Shown here one piece after another: positions 1-9,255 of a stretch of DNA of 64,000 bases. Origin of the DNA: Eubacterium sp. 1001713B170207_170306_E7 (GTDB lineage: Bacteria; Bacillota; Clostridia; Eubacteriales; Eubacteriaceae). The stretch covers positions 29,819 through 93,818 of the forward strand of contig NZ_JADMVE010000012.1 in NCBI RefSeq assembly GCF_015547515.1, written 5' to 3'. The notes beneath the pieces are model-generated. The model searched no databases. It was not told the origin of the DNA and saw only the letters and a list, made by a program, of their open reading frames with translations. A program made the translations under genes and the position numbers. Position 1 is the stretch's first letter, and each line of letters starts with the position of its first letter.

Positions 1-3000
1 ACACAGAAGGAAGGCTCAGAAAGCTTTTATGTTACTGCCCTGAAAAACGCCGATTCAGGACAGCTTGATATTCCCTACTATATCACAGATATGAGCGGCC
101 ATAAGATTACCAATACCAGTAATGACGGGAATGCAAAGTATCCGGACCTGGGTGAGTTTTCCTACACAGAGCATTCGGGATGGATGTATTCTGTCAACAG
201 TATTTTTCCCAATTATGGGATGGATAGCTATACCCTGAAGGATGGCGACGTGATGCGTGTCCAGTTTACCATGTGGGGGATTGGCGCGGATGTAGGTGAA
301 CCCTATAATGCCGGACAATATGGGTTTGAAATACCAAACAGGGATAATCTGACAAAAGCAGTTGCAGCGTTTAACGGGCGGACAGATAAAGAGGCACTGC
401 TCAAAGTCTCTTTCATAGCGGATGCTTACAGCCATGCCATGGAGACCCTTGAAACCATTGATCCTGGCATTACCGATCAGAATGATCTTGATCAGGCGCA
501 GGCGTATCTGGAAGCTGCCATAGAGTCGAAAAACCTGCAGGCCATCACCCTCAATCAGGATCAATTAAACCTCAGCTACGGCGGTGAGGATCAATTGAGC
601 GTCGGCTATATTCCTGAAAATTGCCGGGTGGATGAGGGCGTTAAATGGACCAGCAGCGACAGGGATTGTGTTTATGTCGAACAGGACGGAAGAATCTATG
701 GCGACAGCGTCGGCACCGCCACCATCACCGCCACCCTCGGCGATTTCACCGCCAGCTGCGAGGTCACCGTAAGTGAGGAGAGCGCTGAAAAGCCCCTGCA
801 GAGTATCAGCCTGAATCCGTCTGAGGTTAGCCTGGGCAAGGGTAAGACCACCGCGCTCAAGGTCAGCTATAACCCGGCGGACACCACGGATGACAAAACC
901 GTTACCTGGCGCTCAGACAACGAACAGGTGGCGGCTGTGGACGCCAATGGCCGCATTACAGCGGTGGCCAGGGGCGAGGCCGTGATCACGGCGCAGGTGG
1001 GCCGTTTTACCGCGGAGTGCCGGGTTACCGTCACAGAGGACGACCCGGTCGATCCGCCGGACATTACCGATGAGGACATTGCCGCCGCCAAGGAAGTGGT
1101 CCGGCTGGCCGCGATTCTGAACACCAATGCCAGTCCCTCGCTGGACGAGGTAAGGGTGCTTGAGGAGGCTTACAACAGCCTGACAAGCGCGCAGCAGTCG
1201 CTTTTAACGCCAGAGCAGGACGCCAATATACAGATTGCCATTAACAGTGGCTACAGCAAGGTGCTGTCCGGGGTGGTCGCTGTGTGCGAGCCCGCGGCAG
1301 CGGCGGTGCAGGCCGTCATCGATAGCGGTGGAAAGCCCGACGACCAGAGTCTTTACGACCTGGTGCAGGCCGAAAGGGCTTTGAAGACCATCGGCGCTTA
1401 CGATGGATTTTTGACCCAGGATCAGGAAATCTATGATCAGGCTGAAAAGAAAATGAAAAAAGTGACGGACGCTTTAACGGAGTTCAACGCATCGGATAAC
1501 GGCGTTACCGTTAAGGGACGTTCCCTGACCCTGCCCTGGACCGTGCAGGTGGTGGCGCAGGCGGTTGAGGTCACGGCAGAGCAGCAGGCTGCCCTTGAGG
1601 CGGACGCCCAGTATCTGGAGCCGGCCGTTGAGAGCCAGTATGAAATCAGGCTGAGGGATTTTGCCGCTGCCGAAAGCGCGGACGCCATACCGGAATACGA
1701 TACGGAGGGCAAGGGCTTTAAAATCACGATGCCCTCCGGCGGTTACACGGCTCCGGGGCTTGGCGAGCACGGCCAGCTGACCCTCCTGCATAACGGCGAG
1801 CGCGTCGGCATTCAGGATGAGAAGGGAAACGCGCTGGTCACCTACGATGCTCAGAATAAGCGCTTCAGCTTTTCGACAGACACTTTTTCAACCTTTACGG
1901 TGGTATCGGACAGCCGTGTCGCTGTTGAGAGCTTTGTGCTGAGCGATACGGAGAAAACGCTGCTGCTGGACATTGCGAACCCCAGCTTTGAGCTGAGTGT
2001 GCTGAGCTATAAGCCCTATGATACAACGGATAAAAACAGATTGACCTATACCTCGTCGGACCCGTCTGTGGCCAGCGTGGACGATAAGGGCATTGTCACC
2101 GGGCATGTCAAGGGGACAGCGGTGATTACCGCGGAGGTCTGCGGCGTCAAGAACCAGTGCACGGTAACGGTGAAGATGAACCGCTATGTGGATTTTGAGA
2201 GCTACTGGCCCACCTTCAGGAAGAACAACAGTAACATGGCCATTGTGGACGCCAGCCTGCCAAACGCGGGAAATAATCTGACGGAAAAGTGGATAAACAG
2301 CGACATCAACGTGGGGGGCAAGCAGATGACCGCCGGCACCCCGCTGGTGGTGGACAATTATATTTTTGTCGCTACCCAGAACAACAAGCTCTACAAGCTG
2401 GATAAAAACACCGGCGCCATTGTTAAAGAGGCAAAGCTCGCGAAAAAAATCGAGTTTTTCTCCTATGCCACCTACGGCGACGGCATGATCTTCGTGCCTG
2501 AGGAGGAGGGCACCATCGAGGCCTTTAACGCCGACACCCTGGATTCGCTCTGGCGTACCGAAAGCTTTGGCGGGCAGAGCAACTGCCAGGTTACCTATGC
2601 CGACGGCTTTATCTACTCGGGTACCTGGAGCGGCTCGACGGACAAGGGAACCTTTTTCTGTATCGACACCACGAGTAACGGCGAAATTTACCAGACCAAC
2701 GGGATCCGCCGCGCGCGGTGGGTTTCGGACGATGACGGCGGCTATTACTGGAGCGGTGCCACTGTGGTTGGCGACGCGGTAATCTTCGGCGGGGACTCTG
2801 GCGTGGTGCAGTCCCGTAACAAATCGACGGGCGTGCTCATTGACCGGTACGCCACTGGCGGCGTTATCCGTTCGTGTATCGCTTATGACGCTGGAACCAG
2901 CGCCCTTTATTTTACAGCGGGCGGCGGCGCCACTGCCAACGGGATCACCGGCGGCGGCAAATGCTTTAAGCTCGGCGTGACTGGCGACGGGCATTACACA

Positions 3001-3786
3001 GGGGCTAAAGTTGCCGATCTGCCGGCAGCTTCAACCACATCGCCGGTGGTTTACAATGGCCGCGTGTATGTCACCACCCAAAAGGTAAATGGCTCGGGCC
3101 ATGAGGAGGATTATAACAAGGCCACGGTCATTGACCAGGGCAATACGGAAAATGGAAAGCTGGCGGTTCTGGATGCTGGCTCTCTCGGCATGATCTACCA
3201 GGCCGATATCGGAGGCCCGTCCAAGGCGTCACCGCTGCTCACCACCGCCTATACGGCGGACGGCCAGGAGACGGTTTACCTTTATATTACGGTAAATAAC
3301 CACGACGGCGCCATTGTCCGGGTAAAGGACTGGGCCGGCAACACCACCCCTCAGGCCGAGGTGATCTACCGCGCGGAGGGTGACGAGCAGGAGTATACCA
3401 CCACCAGTCTCAACTGTGATGCGGACGGAACCATCTATTACCGGAATGACCGGGGACATCTTATGGCACTGACCGGCACCTCGGAGCCAGTCAGAGAGGC
3501 GGCGCCCGTGGAGGGCCGCCTGGGAATGCAGAAAGGCAATAAAGCAGACAGCGGCGGCATGACAGCCAGGGCTTCCGGCAAGGCCGCTGCTGCCTCCGAG
3601 GATGAATTTAAGCCCTGGGATTTTAGCGGGGCCATGCTGCCATACAGCAAAAGTGTATCCAAAACGCCGTCGGGGCTGGAGCAGCTGAAAAAGGCCAGCA
3701 TTGTTCTGGCCTGTACAGCCGTGGCCATGGCGGCAATGTATATAACCGGATGCGCGCTTTGGCCGAAGCTGGGGAAAAAGCCATGA
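1..3786 (+). CDS. Secreted surface protein with DUF4430, Ig-like repeats and PQQ-type propeller (5' partial)
   Basis: The frame is open from the first base, so the N-terminus and signal peptide lie upstream of the window. It opens with the end of a DUF4430 (transcobalamin-C-like) domain, marked by SGWMYSVN and LKDGDVM near 175-260. Bacterial Ig-like (Big_2) domains follow at about 541-775 and 799-1035, then a helical segment to about 1500, a third Ig-like domain at about 1924-2175 and a PQQ/quinoprotein-like beta-propeller at about 2205-3470 with repeats such as LYKLDKNTG. A hydrophobic segment near 3700-3760 and a basic tail (KLGKKP) suggest C-terminal membrane anchoring. It overlaps the next gene by ATGA, so the two are probably co-translated. 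Family knowledge suggests ligand binding at the cell surface; corrinoid as the ligand is inference. Confidence 0.85.
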   Translation, partial: TQKEGSESFYVTALKNADSGQLDIPYYITDMSGHKITNTSNDGNAKYPDLGEFSYTEHSGWMYSVNSIFPNYGMDSYTLKDGDVMRVQFTMWGIGADVGEPYNAGQYGFEIPNRDNLTKAVAAFNGRTDKEALLKVSFIADAYSHAMETLETIDPGITDQNDLDQAQAYLEAAIESKNLQAITLNQDQLNLSYGGEDQLSVGYIPENCRVDEGVKWTSSDRDCVYVEQDGRIYGDSVGTATITATLGDFTASCEVTVSEESAEKPLQSISLNPSEVSLGKGKTTALKVSYNPADTTDDKTVTWRSDNEQVAAVDANGRITAVARGEAVITAQVGRFTAECRVTVTEDDPVDPPDITDEDIAAAKEVVRLAAILNTNASPSLDEVRVLEEAYNSLTSAQQSLLTPEQDANIQIAINSGYSKVLSGVVAVCEPAAAAVQAVIDSGGKPDDQSLYDLVQAERALKTIGAYDGFLTQDQEIYDQAEKKMKKVTDALTEFNASDNGVTVKGRSLTLPWTVQVVAQAVEVTAEQQAALEADAQYLEPAVESQYEIRLRDFAAAESADAIPEYDTEGKGFKITMPSGGYTAPGLGEHGQLTLLHNGERVGIQDEKGNALVTYDAQNKRFSFSTDTFSTFTVVSDSRVAVESFVLSDTEKTLLLDIANPSFELSVLSYKPYDTTDKNRLTYTSSDPSVASVDDKGIVTGHVKGTAVITAEVCGVKNQCTVTVKMNRYVDFESYWPTFRKNNSNMAIVDASLPNAGNNLTEKWINSDINVGGKQMTAGTPLVVDNYIFVATQNNKLYKLDKNTGAIVKEAKLAKKIEFFSYATYGDGMIFVPEEEGTIEAFNADTLDSLWRTESFGGQSNCQVTYADGFIYSGTWSGSTDKGTFFCIDTTSNGEIYQTNGIRRARWVSDDDGGYYWSGATVVGDAVIFGGDSGVVQSRNKSTGVLIDRYATGGVIRSCIAYDAGTSALYFTAGGGATANGITGGGKCFKLGVTGDGHYTGAKVADLPAASTTSPVVYNGRVYVTTQKVNGSGHEEDYNKATVIDQGNTENGKLAVLDAGSLGMIYQADIGGPSKASPLLTTAYTADGQETVYLYITVNNHDGAIVRVKDWAGNTTPQAEVIYRAEGDEQEYTTTSLNCDADGTIYYRNDRGHLMALTGTSEPVREAAPVEGRLGMQKGNKADSGGMTARASGKAAAASEDEFKPWDFSGAMLPYSKSVSKTPSGLEQLKKASIVLACTAVAMAAMYITGCALWPKLGKKP

Positions 3787-4727
3787 TGATGGATAAAACA
3801 GCCGCGGATCCCCGCGCGCAAAGGGCAAAGCGAAAGCGGACAGTGGTTTCTGCGCTCATCATTCTCCTGCTGATTCCCCTGACCATCTGGTTTGGTATTC
3901 GGTTTCTGGATGACCGGAGATACCTGTTTATCAGCCTGCTGATTATTCTTTACACGTCTATTCCCTTTGTCATGCGGTTTGAGGGCCGCCGGCCCGACGC
4001 CCGGGAGATTGTTCTGATCGCCGTGATGGCGGCCATTGCGGCAGGCGGCAATCTGGCGTTCTTTATGCTGGGGCCATTCCAGGCAGGCACGGCGCTGGTC
4101 ATCATCGCCGGGATATGCCTGGGGCCTGAGGAGGGCTTTCTGACAGGCGCCATGGCAAGACTGGCCATCAATATGTTTGCCAGCCAGGGGCCCTGGACGC
4201 CCTGGCAGATGTTTTGCTGGGGGCTTCTGGGCTTTCTCGGCGGGCTCTGCTTTAACAGGGATCAGGAGTTTACAAGGAAGGAAGTCAATTTTAAGGTGGT
4301 CATGGGGCCGCTCATCTGTATTGTCATATCGCTGGCGCTGGGCTTTGGCATCTGGATTGTCTCAGACGCCCAGGGGCCCTTTGTGGGCTGGTGGCTTTAC
4401 GGCTTTGGGGCCATTGGCCTGCTGGCCGGGGTGCTGCTCCAGCGCCGCCGCCTGCCCGTGGACCGGCTGACGCTGGCCGTCTTTGGCTTTCTGGCCACCT
4501 TTATTATCTACGGCGGTATTATGAACATCGCCGCGCTGGTCATGTCGGCCGGGGTTTCCGGCTCTGGCGTGGGCCTTGACTGGGGCTCCATGAAGCTGCT
4601 CTATATTTCCGGCGTGCCCTACGACGCCGTGCACGGGCTGGGCACCGCCTTCTTCGGGGCACTGCTTGGGCCAGTGATGATTGAGAAGCTGGAGCGGGTT
4701 AAGATTAAATTTGGCCTTTATTATTAA
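3783..4727 (+). CDS. ECF transporter S component-like membrane protein (copy 1)
   Basis: This 314-residue protein has a basic N-terminal tail and about eight or nine hydrophobic segments, the pattern of ECF-transporter substrate-binding (S) proteins. I chose the ATG at 3783, which overlaps the upstream stop as ATGA, over an ATG at 3750 inside the previous gene. The motif GPWTPWQMF near the middle also occurs in the protein at 10929-11810, so the two are paralogues. It lies between two DUF4430 proteins and upstream of ECF T and ATPase genes, which supports a role in vitamin or cofactor uptake through the plasma membrane. The substrate cannot be read from the sequence; cobalamin or another corrinoid is suggested only by the DUF4430 neighbours. 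Confidence 0.8.
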   Translation: MMMDKTAADPRAQRAKRKRTVVSALIILLLIPLTIWFGIRFLDDRRYLFISLLIILYTSIPFVMRFEGRRPDAREIVLIAVMAAIAAGGNLAFFMLGPFQAGTALVIIAGICLGPEEGFLTGAMARLAINMFASQGPWTPWQMFCWGLLGFLGGLCFNRDQEFTRKEVNFKVVMGPLICIVISLALGFGIWIVSDAQGPFVGWWLYGFGAIGLLAGVLLQRRRLPVDRLTLAVFGFLATFIIYGGIMNIAALVMSAGVSGSGVGLDWGSMKLLYISGVPYDAVHGLGTAFFGALLGPVMIEKLERVKIKFGLYY

Positions 4728-4760
4728 AGCGGCCAAAACAATAAAAGAAAGGGAGAAAAA

Positions 4761-5852
4761 ATGAAAAGAGGTATTCAGAAAAAGGGAATTTTATTACTGG
4801 CAATGCTTTTGCTGGCCGTGCTCACACTGGCCGGGTGTAAGGATCCCATCAGCGGCCTGACCGAGGGCAGCTCTGGGGAGGAGGTTGTCCAGCTGGCAGA
4901 CGCGAATCCGCTGCCGGAAAACGGCGTTGTGACCGCCGCGCAGTTCCGCTCCATCCAGGGGCAGGACAAGGTGGTGACCTTTGACGGCAGCACCATGAAC
5001 GGAATCCAGTATACCTGGAGCTTTAACGGAAAGGATATCCACAATCCAGAGGACCAGAACCTCAAGGTCGATTTTACGACAGAGGGGAATACGCTCAACA
5101 ATGTCAAGGCTGCGGCCGGCGGCGCCGCCTACGGCCTTGGGATCACCCTGACCGGCAATAAGGGGCTTATCACCGTGCCCCAGCTCACCATTACGCTGCC
5201 GGAAAAATGGGACGCGGACACGGCTGTTTTCTGCAAGCTGAACAACGGCCAGCCGGCCAAAATGAGCAATGTCACCTTTGACAACAGCGCAGAAACGACA
5301 AAGATGACCGTGAACATCGTGGAAACCGGCGGCGATTATTACATTGTAGCCGGGAAGACCATCGCGCCGGTCCCTACTACGACGGCTGAAAACAATGACG
5401 GGACAACAGGTGATAATGGAAGTACGGCGTCGGGCGGCTCCGGCGGCAACCGCTGTACCATCTCCATCAGCTGCTCGTCCATTCTCAACAACATGGGCAA
5501 CCTGAAAAGCGGCAAGGAAAGCTTTGTGCCCTCGGACGGTTGGATTCTGAGTCCGACCACGGTTGAGTTCAACGAGGGTGAAACTGTCCATGATGTGCTG
5601 CGGCGGGTATGCCGTGACAAGGGGATTCATATGGAATCCAGCTTTACGCCAGCCTACAATTCGGCCTATGTGGAGGGCATTAACCAGCTCTATGAATTTG
5701 ACTGCGGCGAGCTCTCCGGATGGATGTATAACGTCAACGGCTGGTTCCCGAACTATGGGTGCAGCCAGTATACCGTCGAAAACGGCGATGAGATTAACTG
5801 GGTTTATACCTGCGATCTTGGCCGTGACGTCGGCGACAACAGCATGTGGTAA
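4761..5852 (+). CDS. DUF4430 lipoprotein
   Basis: The 363-residue product starts with a lysine/arginine-rich signal peptide and a lipobox (LAGC, cysteine near residue 26), so it should be a lipid-anchored surface protein. A central domain of about 170 residues is followed by a Thr/Gly/Ser-rich linker near residues 205-230. The C-terminal DUF4430 domain carries SGWMYNVNGWFP and a final VYTCD strand. The same domain ends the DUF4430 piece of the protein at 1-3786, so the locus makes two products with this fold. The ribosome site GAAAGGGAG precedes the ATG. DUF4430 resembles the C-terminal domain of transcobalamin, so ligand capture for the neighbouring ECF transporter is a fair inference. Confidence 0.85.
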   Translation: MKRGIQKKGILLLAMLLLAVLTLAGCKDPISGLTEGSSGEEVVQLADANPLPENGVVTAAQFRSIQGQDKVVTFDGSTMNGIQYTWSFNGKDIHNPEDQNLKVDFTTEGNTLNNVKAAAGGAAYGLGITLTGNKGLITVPQLTITLPEKWDADTAVFCKLNNGQPAKMSNVTFDNSAETTKMTVNIVETGGDYYIVAGKTIAPVPTTTAENNDGTTGDNGSTASGGSGGNRCTISISCSSILNNMGNLKSGKESFVPSDGWILSPTTVEFNEGETVHDVLRRVCRDKGIHMESSFTPAYNSAYVEGINQLYEFDCGELSGWMYNVNGWFPNYGCSQYTVENGDEINWVYTCDLGRDVGDNSMW

Positions 5853-5871
5853 AACCAAAAGACAGGTGACG

Positions 5872-6175
5872 GAGGGGGCAGTCTGCCCCCTCTGCCGCCG
5901 GCCTTTGGGAGAGTGTCTTTTTAAGGGCTTGCGGACGAGCCTTTAAAAAGGCGCTTAGAGGAGCTTTCGCATACAGCCTGCTCCTTTAGGGCCTTGTCAT
6001 CCCTATCTTTTCTATGTTGGGTGAAGCGGTGAAATCGTACGGGCAGCATTCGGGCACGCGCCCGCACCGCTTCATTCAGAAACCAGCGTTCTTGATTATT
6101 ACACAAATAAGAACAAAGGATGTGATGGCACGCGGCGGGAGCGGGCCACCTCCACTTCCGCCCGCAATTATCTTA
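5872..6175 (+). other. Structured intergenic region with at least five hairpins
   Basis: The 345-bp gap before 6198 holds no gene but is dense in inverted repeats. Hairpins: 5872-5892 (9-bp arms, GAGGGGGCA), 5917-5950 (13-bp arms, one G-U), 5954-5989 (10 bp with wobbles), 6022-6074 (perfect 10-bp arms TGAAGCGGTG/CACCGCTTCA enclosing CGGGC/GCCCG), and 6088-6114 (GTTCTT/AAGAAC). CGGGC occurs twice (6040, 6051) and both copies could pair with GCCCG at 6060. No hairpin is followed by a U-run, so these are not simple terminators. It may be an RNA leader controlling the ECF T operon, but I recognise no known family. Confidence 0.55.
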
Positions 6176-6197
6176 TAACAATCGAGGGGAGATTGAT

Positions 6198-7136
6198 ATG
6201 GAAGATTCTTTTTCCGGTTATCATCCGGTCATTAATTTCAGTTATTTTGTCGCGGTGCTTCTTTTTAGCATGTTTATACTTCACCCGGTGTTTTTGCTGG
6301 TATCGCTCTTTGCTGCCTTTGTCTATTCAGGCATCCTGAAGGGATGGCTTAAGGCGTTGAAGTCTGCCTTGCTCTGCCTGCCGGTGATCATCATCGTGAT
6401 GCTGATCAACCCCCTGTTTAACCACTACGGCGTTACGATTCTCTTCTATCTTAACAATGGCAACCCCATCACCATGGAATCCATTGTCTACGGGATATTC
6501 ATGGGCATAACGCTGATCACGGTTTTCATCTGGTTTTCCTGCTACAGCAAGGTCATGACCTCGGATAAGTTTATCTTTTTATTCGGGCGCATCATTCCCG
6601 CCCTGTCCCTGATCCTTTCGATGGTGCTGCGCTTTGTGCCAAAATTCATCACAGAGATCAAGGTGATCAGCAATGGTCAGAAATGTATCGGGCGTGACCT
6701 GAGCAATGGCAATATCTTTGAGCGGGCCCGGCACGGTGTGACCATTTTGTCGATTATGATTACCTGGGCGCTGGAAAACGCCATCGAGACAGCGGACAGC
6801 ATGAAGGCAAGGGGCTATGGCCTTAAAGGCCGGACCGCCTTTTCCATTTACCGCTTTGACCGCCGCGACGCAGTGGCAGCGGCCGCTATGCTGGCCGTTT
6901 TGGCCTGTGTGATCGCCGGGGTGTCCCAGGGCTTTGCCTTTGCGCAGTATAACCCGCAGATTAAGATGTCCGGGCTTCAGCCATTATCGCCGGGCAGCTT
7001 TTTCACCTACCTGTTTTATTTTATCTTTTGCATGATGCCGGCCATCATTGACGGTATCGCAGAGCTCAGGTGGTGGTGGCTCAGGAGGAGCGTTCCTGAG
7101 GCGCCGGAGCGCCGTGAAGGAGTTGAGGCAATTTGA
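6198..7136 (+). CDS. ECF transporter T component (EcfT/CbiQ family)
   Basis: This 312-residue integral membrane protein has hydrophobic segments at the N-terminus and near residues 55-75, 95-120, 130-155, 230-250 and 265-290. A cytosolic stretch holds the EcfT-type coupling motif (MKARGYGLKGR, about residues 200-210), the Ala-Arg-Gly helix that docks on the ATPase dimer. It should be the transmembrane scaffold joining S components to the ATPases encoded downstream. The ribosome site GAGGGGAG precedes the ATG. Its stop overlaps the TTG start of the next gene. The structured region upstream is the likely place for regulation. Confidence 0.85.
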   Translation: MEDSFSGYHPVINFSYFVAVLLFSMFILHPVFLLVSLFAAFVYSGILKGWLKALKSALLCLPVIIIVMLINPLFNHYGVTILFYLNNGNPITMESIVYGIFMGITLITVFIWFSCYSKVMTSDKFIFLFGRIIPALSLILSMVLRFVPKFITEIKVISNGQKCIGRDLSNGNIFERARHGVTILSIMITWALENAIETADSMKARGYGLKGRTAFSIYRFDRRDAVAAAAMLAVLACVIAGVSQGFAFAQYNPQIKMSGLQPLSPGSFFTYLFYFIFCMMPAIIDGIAELRWWWLRRSVPEAPERREGVEAI

Positions 7137-9232
7137 TCCGGCAGACAGTAGAGATCGGCTTTGGGCGCAGCGCGCCCAGGGCTGTTCTGAGAAGAAGCTA
7201 TGTGCTCAACAATCATCTGAGCGGGGACATCGTTATCCCCAACGGTTTTACAGATATTGAGGTGTCGGCCTTTAAGGATATGAAAAACATTACCCGGATC
7301 GTCCTGCCCAAGACCCTCCGTCACATTGACGAGCGGGCCTTTTGGGGCTGCGAGGCCCTTGAGGAGATCGTGCTGCCCGATGGGGTGGAGTCCATCGGGG
7401 ACGGTGCCTTCTGCGGGTGCAGGGCGCTGGAAAGGGTGCGGCTGCCCCTGGGCCTGACCGTCGTTGCGAGGGAGCTGTTTAAAAACTGTCTTGGGCTCAA
7501 GGCGGTGACGGGGCTCCGGCATGTGCGGCGCGTTGAGGACAGCGCGTTCTGGAACTGCCGCTCCCTGACAGAAGTCGAATTTGGCAGAAGCCTTGAAACC
7601 CTTGGTCTCTACGCCTTTTACCGGTGCGAGAGCCTGGAGCGGCTGCGTGTCAGAGAGCCGGTGAAATGCCTGGAGAGCCATTGCTTTGACGGCGCCGGGC
7701 TCAGAGAGCTGCTCCTGCCCGAGGGGCTTGAGCAGATCCGGGACGGAGCCTTTCTGCACTGCGGCAGGCTGCGCCGTCTGGTTTTGCCAAAATCCCTTTT
7801 GGCCATCGGCAGCTACGCCTTTGCGGGCTGTGCGCATTTAACAAAAATATTATTTCAGGGCGGGGTTCCAGAGTTTGGACCGGCCGCCTTCCCTTCAAAC
7901 GCACGGGTTGTTTGTCGTTGGAACCAGGATTCCCGGCTTCGGATAGAAGCCCGGGGATTTAAGCTGTGCCGAAAACAGGACGGCTTCGCGCTCTATCTGT
8001 ACCGCCGCCCGGAAGAAGCAGTTCTGGAATTTGAGGCATACCCGAAGGACACCTTTACGCTGGTCTTTGGTGTCGCGGAAATACCGCCCAGGGCCTACTG
8101 TGGCCGTGAAAAGCTTAAGAAGGTGCTCATCGGCGAGGGCGTGAAGTGTATCGGGCAGAAAGCCTTTGCGGACTGTAAAAATCTGTCCGAGGTCGTTCTT
8201 CCCAAAAGCCTGAAAACCGTGTGTGAGGGGGCCTTTATGGGCTGCCCGGTACAGGCGCTGACCCTTCCGGAAAACACGGCGTGTATTGAGCGCTTCAGCT
8301 TCCGGGACACAAAGCGCCTGAGACGCGTCGATTTTCTTGGGAAGGTCGAGCTGGACAATCAGGTTTTTGCGGGCAGTGCCGTCAAGGCGCTTTACCTGCA
8401 CCGCGGCATGGCGCTCAGACCCTTTCTCATGCAGGCGGTCACGCTGCTTTGCCGGCCGGAGGAGGAGGAGATGATCGATTTTTTCAAAAGCATGGGCTAC
8501 GCAGTATCCGATGTCGGAGACTGGAAAGCCTTAAGGCTCACGCACCACCGTCAGGTGGTCAGCGTTCCCCCGCCCGGCGCGCTGGTGGAGCCGTCGGTGC
8601 GGCATATCGGAAGGCAGGTTGAAAGCTTTCAGTATGCCGGCCAGAGCCAGCTTCGCAAAATCGTGATCGCAGAGGGCACAGAGACAATCGGGGCGGGCGC
8701 GTTCTTTAACTGTGACGCGCTGGAGGAGGTGGTGCTTCCGGACAGCTTAAGGCATCTGGAGCACAGCTGCTTCGCGAACTGCCGGAGCCTGGAAAGAATC
8801 CGGCTGCCAGAGGGGCTCACCGTTCTGCCGGCTCGGGCTTTTCGGGACTGCAGGCGCTTAAAGGCCGTGCGCCTACCGGAAAGCCTCAGAGTCATTGACC
8901 AGGGCTGCTTCCAGAACTGTGAGCGGCTGGAGCAGGTCAACTGGCCCGGCGGGCTGCTGAGGATCAATGAATACGCCTTTTACGGCTGTCAGGCGCTGCC
9001 CTCATTCGGTCTGCCGGATGGCGTTTCGATTATTGAAAAAAATGCTTTTACCAACTGTAAGAAGCTTAAATATGTCAGAACTGGCGGCAGTGTGGCGTAT
9101 TTTTCACCCCAGAGCTTTGCCGCGCGGACGGTTTTGGAGTGCCCGGAAAACTCGGTCACCTTAAAAATGGCCCGTGAGGCAGGGCTCAAGACCATGGCGT
9201 CAACGCTGTACAAAAAAATAAAGGAGGCTTAG
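7133..9232 (+). CDS. Leucine-rich repeat protein (LRR_5/BspA type), 699 aa
   Basis: The protein is almost entirely LRR_5 repeats of about 23 residues with the signature AFxxCxxLxxVxLPxxLxxIxxxAF. It has two repeat blocks, about residues 35-265 and 320-690, separated by non-repeat sequence. The start is TTG at 7133, overlapping the upstream stop as TTGA, with AAGGAG about ten bases upstream. No signal peptide or membrane anchor is visible, unlike secreted BspA proteins, so a cytosolic or non-classically localised scaffold is possible. It sits between the ECF T and ATPase genes with tight spacing, so it is probably part of that operon. Function unknown; protein-protein binding is the usual role of the fold. 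Confidence 0.8.
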   Translation: MIRQTVEIGFGRSAPRAVLRRSYVLNNHLSGDIVIPNGFTDIEVSAFKDMKNITRIVLPKTLRHIDERAFWGCEALEEIVLPDGVESIGDGAFCGCRALERVRLPLGLTVVARELFKNCLGLKAVTGLRHVRRVEDSAFWNCRSLTEVEFGRSLETLGLYAFYRCESLERLRVREPVKCLESHCFDGAGLRELLLPEGLEQIRDGAFLHCGRLRRLVLPKSLLAIGSYAFAGCAHLTKILFQGGVPEFGPAAFPSNARVVCRWNQDSRLRIEARGFKLCRKQDGFALYLYRRPEEAVLEFEAYPKDTFTLVFGVAEIPPRAYCGREKLKKVLIGEGVKCIGQKAFADCKNLSEVVLPKSLKTVCEGAFMGCPVQALTLPENTACIERFSFRDTKRLRRVDFLGKVELDNQVFAGSAVKALYLHRGMALRPFLMQAVTLLCRPEEEEMIDFFKSMGYAVSDVGDWKALRLTHHRQVVSVPPPGALVEPSVRHIGRQVESFQYAGQSQLRKIVIAEGTETIGAGAFFNCDALEEVVLPDSLRHLEHSCFANCRSLERIRLPEGLTVLPARAFRDCRRLKAVRLPESLRVIDQGCFQNCERLEQVNWPGGLLRINEYAFYGCQALPSFGLPDGVSIIEKNAFTNCKKLKYVRTGGSVAYFSPQSFAARTVLECPENSVTLKMAREAGLKTMASTLYKKIKEA

Positions 9233-9255
9233 GCAGCAGGGCTGCTTAAAATGAT

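Noticed and set aside
1888..2994. Long minus-strand frame
   Set aside because: It lies opposite the propeller protein gene, which has clear domain matches; the minus product has no recognisable features and no ribosome site.
5872..5892. Terminator after the DUF4430 lipoprotein gene
   Set aside because: The 9-bp stem is strong, but no U-run follows.
6020..6090. Cobalamin riboswitch upstream of the ECF T gene
   Set aside because: GGTGAAAT and a later CCCGCACC recall parts of the family, but there is no full B12 box, and the segments pair with each other in a simple long hairpin. Kept only as an unassigned structured leader.
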